Source: WTJY01 sp041568735 (GTDB lineage Bacteria > Chloroflexota > Anaerolineae > Promineifilales > Promineifilaceae). Taken from it: a DNA stretch of 7,105 bases. A model generated the notes under the pieces. It worked only from the letters and a program-made list of their open reading frames with translations, ran no database searches and was not told where the DNA came from. The stretch covers positions 1 to 7,105 of the forward strand of contig JBFFZG010000247.1 of assembly GCA_041568735.1 (NCBI GenBank). The letters run 5' to 3'. Position numbers and translations under genes: made by a program. Shown one piece after another: positions 1-5,408 of this stretch (its first letter is position 1; each line of letters begins with the position of its first letter).

Positions 1-526
1 GCCGGCTGGCCGACGGGAACTGCTCCATCACCTGGCCGGAAAGCCAGTAGAGCGCCGGCAGGCCGGGCGGGCTGAGGCGCATGTGGCGGAAGCCGCTGTA
101 GCGCTCCCCGGCGATATCCTCCGGCCAGCGGCGCACCCCCTCTATCAGGTCGGGAAATTCGACGCCAACCAGGAACGCTCCGGTGGCATTGGCGCTTACC
201 GTTCGCTCGTAGAGAACATGGAGGGGGTTTCCATAGGCTCCCAGGGCGGCCGTGCAGACCCCCATTCCGGCCGCCAGGACCCAGGCCAGATAAATACGGA
301 GTCGAGCCCGGCGCAGCCACCAGACACCGGCGACATATACCAGCGCCGCGGCGAAAAATGGGATCAGCTGCAGCCAGTTCTGCAGTCGTGGCGGCCGGTA
401 GTGCCAGTCCCAGCCATACCCCCCCTGCAGAAGTGGAATCCAGTTGAAATAGAGCGCAACCCCCAGCCCCAGGGTCAGGGCTGCTGTCCCGCCGAGGATC
501 AGCCGAAAGAGGTGTGCCCTGTTCAT
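1..526 (-). CDS. Polytopic membrane protein, possibly GT-C/GT39-like glycosyltransferase (3' end cut by window edge)
   Basis: The frame is open from an ATG at 526 to the left edge, giving 175 residues with no stop; the C-terminus lies outside the window. Residues about 7-33, 53-71 and 78-97 are hydrophobic and look like membrane helices. The third is followed by a polar stretch and then HMRLSPPGLPALYW at about 148-161. A basic cluster (RRARLR, 72-77) sits between helices 2 and 3. A long first loop followed by a proline-rich PPGLP segment leading into a helix recalls dolichyl-phosphate-mannose-type (GT39/ArnT-like) membrane glycosyltransferases, but no catalytic acidic pair can be assigned with confidence, so this is a hint only. 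The start codon lies one base after the aminotransferase stop, which fixes the start and suggests cotranscription and translational coupling. It could equally be an unrelated conserved membrane protein. Confidence 0.75.
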   Translation of the reverse strand, partial: MNRAHLFRLILGGTAALTLGLGVALYFNWIPLLQGGYGWDWHYRPPRLQNWLQLIPFFAAALVYVAGVWWLRRARLRIYLAWVLAAGMGVCTAALGAYGNPLHVLYERTVSANATGAFLVGVEFPDLIEGVRRWPEDIAGERYSGFRHMRLSPPGLPALYWLSGQVMEQFPSASR

Positions 527-527
527 G

Positions 528-1454
528 CTAACGGGGTGATTCCGCCTGGACGGCCGCCTCGATTTCCTGCCGGTAGTAGCCGGCCAGCTGTCTCGTCACC
601 GAACCGGAGCGACCGTCGCCAATGGGGCGGCCGTCCACCCGCACCACCGGTGTCAGACCGCCGAAGGTGCCGGTCACGAAGGCTTCCTCGGCCCCATACA
701 CGTCAAACAGGGAAAAATTCCGTTCATGGCAGGGGATGCCGTGCCGGCCGCAGAGGGCGATCACCTTGCCCCGGGTGATGCCGTTCATGCAGTACTGGCC
801 GGTCGAGGTCAAGACCTCCCCCCGGCTGACGATAAAGAAATTGGTGGCGTTGCAGGTGGCGACAAACCCGTGAATATCGAGCATAAGTGCCTCATCGGCG
901 CCGGCTTCCAGCGCCTGGATGAGGGCGATAACCTCGTGCAGCTTGCTGTGGCAGTTGAGGCGGGGATCGAGATAGTCGGGGGAGCCGCGGCGAATGGTGC
1001 TGGTGAACAGGGTGATCCCCTGCTCTTGCCCGGCCGGATCAGCCCGCTTGAACTCCGGAATAATCACGAGGTTTGGCCCGCTGATGGTCAGCCGGGGATC
1101 CTGCGACGGGGTTTTTTTGATCCCCCGGGTAATCATGAAGCGGACGTGCACGCCATCATCCATGCCGTTGACGTCCAGCGTCCGGCGAATGGCCGCCGTC
1201 AGCTCGGCCCGGGTCATTTTGAGGTCCAGTCCGATCGCCGCGGCGGCCGTCCAGAGCCGGTCGAGGTGTTCATCGAGGAAGACCAGGACCCCCCGGTGGA
1301 GGCGAACCGCTTCCCAGATTCCATCTCCAACCAGGTAGCCGCTGTCAAAAACCGATATTTTCGCTTCGTGGCGGGGAAAGAATTCGCCGTTGATGTAGAT
1401 CTGGATTCCCTCGTTCCGCGAATCCTCCAGGGCGTTGTGCGTTCCATGAACCAT
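528..1454 (-). CDS. Class IV (fold-type IV) PLP-dependent aminotransferase, branched-chain/D-amino-acid aminotransferase-like
   Basis: The 308-residue product has the usual length of the IlvE/Dat family, which transfers amino groups between amino acids and 2-oxo acids in the cytoplasm. Family landmarks appear in order: IYINGEF near 19-25, FDSGYLVGDGIWEAVR at 36-51 (the family's usual D..GDG.FE pattern), the likely Schiff-base lysine K171 in LNCHSK, DEALMLDIHGFVATCNATNFF at 187-207, GITRGKVI at 225-232 (the phosphate-binding region) and FVTGTFGG at 259-266. Normally a glutamate in the segment after the Gly-aromatic pair contacts the pyridine nitrogen of PLP; here the aligned residue is T200. 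Substrate cannot be assigned: branched-chain, D-amino acid and amine transaminases share this fold. The ATG at 1454 is preceded by AAGGAG 12 bases upstream and, further up, by a perfect TATAAT. The stop is one base before the next gene. The family call is firm, the specificity unknown. Confidence 0.93.
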   Translation of the reverse strand: MVHGTHNALEDSRNEGIQIYINGEFFPRHEAKISVFDSGYLVGDGIWEAVRLHRGVLVFLDEHLDRLWTAAAAIGLDLKMTRAELTAAIRRTLDVNGMDDGVHVRFMITRGIKKTPSQDPRLTISGPNLVIIPEFKRADPAGQEQGITLFTSTIRRGSPDYLDPRLNCHSKLHEVIALIQALEAGADEALMLDIHGFVATCNATNFFIVSRGEVLTSTGQYCMNGITRGKVIALCGRHGIPCHERNFSLFDVYGAEEAFVTGTFGGLTPVVRVDGRPIGDGRSGSVTRQLAGYYRQEIEAAVQAESPR

Positions 1455-1466
1455 TTTTCCCGCTTT

Positions 1467-1472
1467 CTCCTT
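1467..1472 (-). promoter_or_regulatory. Shine-Dalgarno site of the aminotransferase
   Basis: On the minus strand the sequence reads AAGGAG, ending 12 bases before the ATG at 1454. The spacing is longer than ideal, but no in-frame start lies closer, and the complementarity to 16S rRNA is strong. Confidence 0.6.
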
Positions 1473-1493
1473 GTTGAGTTTTTTTCGCCTCCC

Positions 1494-1499
1494 ATTATA
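1494..1499 (-). promoter_or_regulatory. Candidate -10 box for the leftward aminotransferase unit
   Basis: The minus strand reads a perfect TATAAT in a local AT-rich patch (AAAATTATAAT), 39 bases upstream of the aminotransferase ATG. Transcription would start near 1487 and leave a leader of about 33 bases containing the AAGGAG site. No good -35 is found: the best hexamer at 17-base spacing is GAGCCA (3 of 6 matches). It may depend on an activator or an alternative sigma factor, or the match may be chance. Confidence 0.45.
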
Positions 1500-1520
1500 A
1501 TTTTCTTTTACGTCTCTGGC

Positions 1521-1550
1521 TCGACTCTATCCGAGGAATTGGATCATACT
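1521..1550 (+). promoter_or_regulatory. Weak candidate promoter for the rightward zinc-ribbon/NHL operon
   Basis: TCGACT (4 of 6 matches to a -35) at 1521-1526 is followed after 18 bases by CATACT (4 of 6 matches to a -10) at 1545-1550. It is the best pair I could find on the plus strand upstream of 1669. It would give a leader of about 110 bases. The match is weak and other starts are possible. Confidence 0.2.
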
Positions 1551-1580
1551 TTTGGGAAACCCGTCACACCAGGAGCCAAA

Positions 1581-1603
1581 TCGAACCCCGAAATCTAGTT
1601 CGA
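1581..1603. promoter_or_regulatory. Inverted repeat TCGAAC-11-GTTCGA in the divergent intergenic region
   Basis: TCGAAC at 1581-1586 and GTTCGA at 1598-1603 are exact reverse complements separated by 11 bases, so the half-site centres are 17 bases apart. That geometry would suit a dimeric regulator, and the site lies between two divergent transcription units. No regulator gene is adjacent, and six-base arms can arise by chance, so this is only a candidate operator. Confidence 0.25.
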
Positions 1604-1668
1604 AACGATTGGGCCGCCAGCTGCCATGGAATTCCGCCCGGCCGCCTCAAAAATACGGTGAGAAATAG

Positions 1669-3030
1669 ATGCTGTCATCCATGAAATGCCCCAACTGCCA
1701 GGCCGCTCTAACCTACGATCCCCAGACAAATGAAGGGACGATCAAATGTGAATACTGCGACAGTACGATTTTGATTCCCGAATCGCTGCGCAGACGCAGC
1801 CAGCCGGGTGGTTATCACGTTCCCCAGGAAAACTGGCAGTCGATTAACCAGAAGATCGCCGGCGGCCGAAAAATCGAGGCGATCAAGGAGCTGCGTGAAA
1901 TCAGCGGACTGGGGCTTAAGGAAGCCCGGGATATCGTGGAGGCCCTGGAGCACCAGGACAGGGTCTTTATGGGAACGACCCAGGTCCAGGTCGATCTGTC
2001 ATCCGCGGCTGAACAGGGAGCAGGCCAGCAGGTTTCGCGAACGGCACGCCGGTGGATATCTTGCGGCATTGCGGCGATCATCGCGATAACCGTCGTGTCG
2101 ATCGTGGTGCCGCTTCTATTTACCGGCCTGGCCGCCTACTGGGGTCTCACCGAGGTCGATCGCCTGATCGAAACCCAGCAGGGGCCGGCGGTCGGTCTGC
2201 CGGCCGCCGTCGAGTCCGAAAGTGAGCCGCCGGCGTCGAGCGGGATTGCCACCCAGCTCCTGGTTTTTGGGGAAGGGGAGGGGAACGGTCCGGGCTTCTT
2301 TAATGACACGCGCTGGATCGGCGCCGACGGCCAGGGGAATATCTACACGGCCGATTTTGAAGGCGGACGGGTGCAGGTCTTTGATGCAAACGGCCAATTT
2401 ATCGCCCTCTGGAATTCCGGCATCAATTACACGAGCGGCATGGCGGTCGGCCGGGATGGGGTTCTCTACCTGATCGAAGCCCGCTCATTACTCCGCTTCT
2501 CCGGTCAGGACGGCACGCCGCTTTCCCCAATCGACCTGCCGGATGGTTTCTCCCTCGAGGCGGTCACCGCGGCCCCGGACGGGTCGATTTACGTCTTTGA
2601 CCACGAACGGCTGATCCAATTTTCGCCGGCTGGGGAGATTCTCAAAGATCATCCCGGTTTCACCGGCGCCATTGCCGATTTTAAAACAACGTATGACGCC
2701 ATCGCCGTCGATGGGGGCGGCCGAATTTTCATCCTGGCTGATGATAGCGTCTACCAGCTGACCGGGGACGGCCGGGTCGTCAACCGCTTCGGCAGCAAAG
2801 GGGATGGCCCCGGCCAGTTTCGCACCTCGCCGACGGCCATGGCGGTCGATGGAAGAGGACGGGTCTTTCTGTGCACCTTCACCGAAATTCAGATCTTCGA
2901 GCAAGGCGGCCGCTATCTCGACTCGATCAAATTGGGTGGGGTTGCGTTTTCCATGGTCTTCACCACCGCCAACGAGCTCCTGGTCATGGACCGCAATAAT
3001 CACCGGGTGATCAAATATCGGGTAAACTAG
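1669..3030 (+). CDS. Membrane-anchored protein: zinc ribbon, L7/L12 C-terminal-like domain, one TM helix, NHL-repeat beta-propeller
   Basis: The 453-residue product has four parts. Residues 7-30 form a zinc ribbon (MKCPNC and IKCEYC, ligands C7, C10, C27, C30). Residues about 58-95 (INQKIAGGRKIEAIKELREI and SGLGLKEARDIVEALE) closely resemble the C-terminal domain of ribosomal protein L7/L12, whose signature is a GLGLKEAK-like helix. Residues 130-157 form one hydrophobic helix preceded by RTARR, so the N-terminus should be cytoplasmic and the C-terminus outside. A low-complexity linker (171-192) leads to about six NHL-type blades (198-453), with recurring patterns such as IGADGQGNIYTAD, VTAAPDGSIYVFD, IAVDGGGRIFILAD, MAVDGRGRVFL and a closing MDRNNHRVIKY. 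It is probably a surface sensor or scaffold; no catalytic site is seen. ATG 1669 has GGTGAG 6 bases upstream; ATG 1681 (M5) is an alternative. It precedes a second membrane protein by 4 bases. The molecular function is unknown. Confidence 0.9.
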   Translation: MLSSMKCPNCQAALTYDPQTNEGTIKCEYCDSTILIPESLRRRSQPGGYHVPQENWQSINQKIAGGRKIEAIKELREISGLGLKEARDIVEALEHQDRVFMGTTQVQVDLSSAAEQGAGQQVSRTARRWISCGIAAIIAITVVSIVVPLLFTGLAAYWGLTEVDRLIETQQGPAVGLPAAVESESEPPASSGIATQLLVFGEGEGNGPGFFNDTRWIGADGQGNIYTADFEGGRVQVFDANGQFIALWNSGINYTSGMAVGRDGVLYLIEARSLLRFSGQDGTPLSPIDLPDGFSLEAVTAAPDGSIYVFDHERLIQFSPAGEILKDHPGFTGAIADFKTTYDAIAVDGGGRIFILADDSVYQLTGDGRVVNRFGSKGDGPGQFRTSPTAMAVDGRGRVFLCTFTEIQIFEQGGRYLDSIKLGGVAFSMVFTTANELLVMDRNNHRVIKYRVN

Positions 3031-3034
3031 GCAT

Positions 3035-3769
3035 ATGCCCTATCACAACCTGAAAGCCGACCTGCTGGGCAAACAGATCGACCAGCTGCGCCGGCGGATC
3101 GAAGAACGCTTTCCCGACCGCAATCTCGGCCTGGTTTGCGATGAAATCCGCCGCCAGGCGAGCGAAGCGCAGCAGCGCGCGGACTGGATCGCCCGGCCGA
3201 TCTTGAGCGTCCGCGCCGGCGTCCTGCTCCTCGTCGTTCTCCTGGTTTCCATTCTTGTCTATTTTGCCCAATCCCATGTCGAGGTCGACAACAACCAGTT
3301 TGGTTTCGGTGAATTCGTGACCCTGCTCGAAGCCGGGATCAATGCGATCGTTCTGATCGGCGCCGGTATTTTTTTCCTGGTCACGGCCGAGCTGCGGCTG
3401 AAGCGGCGCCGCACCCTGGCCGCCCTGCACGAACTGCGCGCACTGGCCCATGTCGTCGATATGCACCAGCTCACCAAGGACCCGGAGCACATCATTGGGC
3501 GCGATCGCAGCACCCCCTCCTCGCCAAAGGTCTCGATGACCCTGTTCGAGCTCGTCCGCTACCTCGATTACTGCTCGGAGATGCTCTCCCTGATCGGCAA
3601 GATCGCCGCCATCTATGTCCAGGATTTTGATGACGAAGTCGCCATCGATGCCGTCAACGACGTCGAATCGCTGACCACCGGCCTCTCTCGCAAGATCTGG
3701 CAGAAAATCATGTATGTGCAGAGCGTTGAGGAGCAGCAGCTGCTGCGGCAGGGGAATAATGGGGGTTAG
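3035..3769 (+). CDS. Conserved-looking membrane protein with two TM helices, function unknown
   Basis: I do not recognise this 244-residue protein. An amphipathic charged N-terminal region (1-55, rich in Arg, Glu and Gln, likely helical) is followed by a TM helix at about 60-78, a short loop with acidic residues (80-95), a second TM helix at about 103-118, a basic stop-transfer cluster (RLKRRR, 121-126) and a mainly helical C-terminal region to 237. The positive-inside rule puts both termini in the cytoplasm with a short loop outside. The ATG is 4 bases after the NHL gene's stop without its own clear Shine-Dalgarno, so it is likely translationally coupled and a functional partner of that protein. 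The last residues (QGNNGG) and the stop fall in or next to the G-rich repeat at 3761-3824, suggesting the original C-terminus was altered or is not constrained. Confidence 0.85.
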   Translation: MPYHNLKADLLGKQIDQLRRRIEERFPDRNLGLVCDEIRRQASEAQQRADWIARPILSVRAGVLLLVVLLVSILVYFAQSHVEVDNNQFGFGEFVTLLEAGINAIVLIGAGIFFLVTAELRLKRRRTLAALHELRALAHVVDMHQLTKDPEHIIGRDRSTPSSPKVSMTLFELVRYLDYCSEMLSLIGKIAAIYVQDFDDEVAIDAVNDVESLTTGLSRKIWQKIMYVQSVEEQQLLRQGNNGG

Positions 3770-3824
3770 GGGGTGGGAGTTGGCAGCTGGGAGTTGGGGG
3801 CTAGGGGTTAGGGGCCGGGAGTTG
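3761..3824. repeat. G-rich short-repeat tract between convergent genes, potential G-quadruplex
   Basis: The plus strand carries two exact copies of GGGGTTAGGGG (3762-3772 and 3804-3814) and three of GGGAGTTG (3775-3782, 3789-3796, 3817-3824), the first two 14 bases apart. At least seven runs of three or more G occur within 64 bases, enough for G-quadruplexes on the plus strand. The tract is unlike the balanced GC of the flanking genes. It contains the stop codon of the upstream plus-strand gene (TAG at 3767-3769) and the last codons and stop (TAG at 3803-3801) of the convergent hydrolase. It may be a member of a dispersed family of intergenic G-rich repeats; that needs the whole genome to confirm. 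Confidence 0.8.
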
Positions 3825-4571
3825 TTCGTGGATGAAGGCGATGACTTCGCGGAAGACCCGTTCTTTGTCTGGCCCTTCGGTTACGACGTGTCCGCACTCC
3901 TCCAGAACGATCTGCCGCCGGTCGCGGCAGCCCAGCTGGCGGTAGATTTCGCTGATGTTGATCGGCGCCACGGTGGCGTCGTCCAGCGCGTGAATTAACA
4001 GGGTGGGGATCGAAATGTCAGGCAGATGGGAGCGGACAACGCGCAGATAATCGCGCAGCTCGCCGATGGCTGCGACCGGGTTGACCGGGTAGGCGATCCG
4101 GCCATCCGGGTCAAAGCGCTCCCGCCAATCCGGCTCCAGAGGGGGATCGAACGGGTAAAGGGCGGCCAGCTGGCGGACGTAGCTGAGCTTGGGATCTTCT
4201 TTCAGCTCGATCGGCGCCGCCAGGGAGATCACAGCGCGCGCTTTTTCCCAGGCCGCCATCAGCAAAACCGTCGCCCCCCCCATTGACAGGCCGATCAAAA
4301 TGATTTCATCGCAGCTAGCCCGCAGGAGATGGTAGCCGTCGAGGGCGGAAAAGTACCAGTCATGCCACTGCGAGCGGATCATATCGGCCGGGTAGGTCCC
4401 GTGATGGGTCAGCCGGGGGCCGCAGACGGTGAACCCTTCAGCCGCCAGCCGCTCCCCCAGCTCCCGCATCTCCTCGGGAGCCCCGGTGAAGCCGTGGACC
4501 AGCAGGCAGCCGATCCGGTTCCCCGAATGATAAAATGGTTCGCTGCGCGGCAGCAGGGTCAAACGGTCCAT
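3801..4571 (-). CDS. Alpha/beta hydrolase, carboxylesterase / monoacylglycerol lipase-like
   Basis: The 256-residue product is a typical single-domain serine hydrolase of the cytoplasmic Est30-type carboxylesterase class, which hydrolyses short- to medium-chain esters. The oxyanion segment LLVHGFTG is at 23-30, the nucleophile elbow GLSMGG at 94-99 (Ser96), the catalytic acid is most likely D198 in HALDDATV (D197 is the alternative), and the histidine is H228 in ECGHVV. A cap region rich in Pro, Asp and Arg lies at about 122-180. There is no signal peptide. The ATG at 4571 is the only start before an in-frame stop at 4643-4641, and it has no clear Shine-Dalgarno, so the mRNA may be leaderless or poorly translated. 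The last six residues (LPAPNP) are encoded by the G-rich repeat. The physiological substrate is unknown. Confidence 0.93.
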   Translation of the reverse strand: MDRLTLLPRSEPFYHSGNRIGCLLVHGFTGAPEEMRELGERLAAEGFTVCGPRLTHHGTYPADMIRSQWHDWYFSALDGYHLLRASCDEIILIGLSMGGATVLLMAAWEKARAVISLAAPIELKEDPKLSYVRQLAALYPFDPPLEPDWRERFDPDGRIAYPVNPVAAIGELRDYLRVVRSHLPDISIPTLLIHALDDATVAPINISEIYRQLGCRDRRQIVLEECGHVVTEGPDKERVFREVIAFIHEQLPAPNP

Positions 4572-4637
4572 GGCGTACTTGATTGGTCGCGCGGATCCCG
4601 GCGCGCGCTGTTTTTCTGATGAATGGGGCAGGATCCA

Positions 4638-4666
4638 TTTTCAACTTTATCCGCTTCCACTACAAT
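4638..4666 (+). promoter_or_regulatory. Candidate sigma-70-type promoter of the methyltransferase gene
   Basis: TTTTCA at 4638-4643 (4 of 6 matches) is followed after exactly 17 bases by TACAAT at 4661-4666 (5 of 6 matches). Transcription would start near 4673 and leave a leader of about 19 bases that includes GGAG at 4682-4685. It also argues for the 4692 start codon, because the longer in-frame ATG at 4623 lies upstream of this promoter. Confidence 0.55.
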
Positions 4667-4681
4667 CGCAAGACCAATCGT

Positions 4682-4685
4682 GGAG
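4682..4685 (+). promoter_or_regulatory. Ribosome binding site that decides the methyltransferase start
   Basis: GGAG in TGGAGAAGATCATG lies 6 bases before the ATG at 4692. The in-frame upstream ATG at 4623 has no comparable site, so the shorter reading is preferred. Confidence 0.7.
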
Positions 4686-4691
4686 AAGATC

Positions 4692-5408
4692 ATGGCCCAG
4701 AAATCAACTGTCGAAGAAATCCGCGCCCGCTTTGATGACGACGTGGAGCGCTTTGCCAACCTGGAGACCGGCCAGACGGCCACCATCGACGCTCCGCTTG
4801 TCCTGGAGCTGATCACCCGGGCGGCCGCCGCCTGTACACCGGAGGCACGGAACCTGCTCGACGTCGGCTGCGGGGCGGGCAACTACAGCCTCAAAATGAC
4901 CGGGCTCCTACCCGGTCTCGACGTAACCCTGGTCGATCTGAGCCGGCCGATGCTCGAGCGGGCCTTTGCCCGCCTCCGGCCGGCCATCGCCGGAAATATC
5001 CGTCTGGAGCAGGCCGATATTCGCGATTTACCGCTGAATCCGGGATCACAGGATATCATCCTGGCCGCGGCCGTCCTGCACCACCTGCGCACCCCCCTGG
5101 AATGGCGCGCCGTTTTCGCCAAATTCTACCGCGCCCTGCGGCCGGGCGGCTCGCTCTGGATCTCCGACCTGGTGACCCACTCCCTGGAGCCGGTCCACGC
5201 TCTGCTGTGGGCGCGGTACGGGGAATACCTGACCGCTCTGAAGGATGAGGCCTACCGGGACCACGTCTTCCAGTACATCGAACGGGAAGACAGCCCGGCC
5301 CCGCTCATGTTTCAGCTCGATCTGCTGCGGGAGGTCGGCTTCCACCAGGTCGAGATTCTCCACAAAAACGGCCCATTCGCCGCCTTCGGCGCGATCCGCC
5401 GGTCATAA
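4692..5408 (+). CDS. Class I SAM-dependent methyltransferase
   Basis: The 238-residue product is a complete Rossmann-fold methyltransferase of the Methyltransf_25/12 type. Motif I is LLDVGCGAGNY at 55-65, the acidic residue ending strand 2 is D82 in VTLVDLS, an acidic residue D109 follows (QADIRDLP), motif IV-like AAAVLHHL is at 125-132, and LRPGGSLWISDL at 149-160 is the usual post-motif segment. The N-terminal EEIRARFDDDVERFANLETG and the region at 170-210, rich in aromatic and acidic residues, probably form a substrate cap. The size and N-terminal style are broadly like CmoA-type enzymes, but I cannot assign the methyl acceptor. An in-frame ATG at 4623 would add 23 residues, but GGAG before 4692 and the promoter at 4638-4666 favour the shorter form. 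It ends in a 6-bp overlap with the convergent transporter. Confidence 0.92.
   Translation: MAQKSTVEEIRARFDDDVERFANLETGQTATIDAPLVLELITRAAAACTPEARNLLDVGCGAGNYSLKMTGLLPGLDVTLVDLSRPMLERAFARLRPAIAGNIRLEQADIRDLPLNPGSQDIILAAAVLHHLRTPLEWRAVFAKFYRALRPGGSLWISDLVTHSLEPVHALLWARYGEYLTALKDEAYRDHVFQYIEREDSPAPLMFQLDLLREVGFHQVEILHKNGPFAAFGAIRRS

Noticed and set aside
83..778. Plus-strand open frame of 231 codons at the left end
   Set aside because: It is antisense to the truncated membrane protein and the end of the aminotransferase; the product is low-complexity Pro/Arg/Gly. The minus-strand reading gives coherent membrane helices and a coupled start.
726..1598. Long plus-strand open frame of 290 codons across the aminotransferase gene
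   Set aside because: It is antisense to a gene with clear family motifs, its product is rich in Gly, Ala, Arg and Pro with no recognisable domain, and no ribosome site precedes it. It is a by-product of GC-rich codon use.
3761..3824. Telomere-like TTAGGG repeat or CRISPR-like array
   Set aside because: The units are short, irregularly spaced and G-rich, with no unique spacers of constant length; the flanks are ordinary bacterial genes. It is better described as a G-rich intergenic repeat.
4623..4691. Longer start for the methyltransferase at 4623
   Set aside because: A good promoter (4638-4666) lies inside the extension and GGAG precedes 4692, so the extension is unlikely to be transcribed or translated.
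5370..5395. GC hairpin near the end of the methyltransferase (CGCCG-CCTT-CGGCG) as a terminator
   Set aside because: It lies inside the coding sequence, has only a five-base stem, and is not followed by a T tract.
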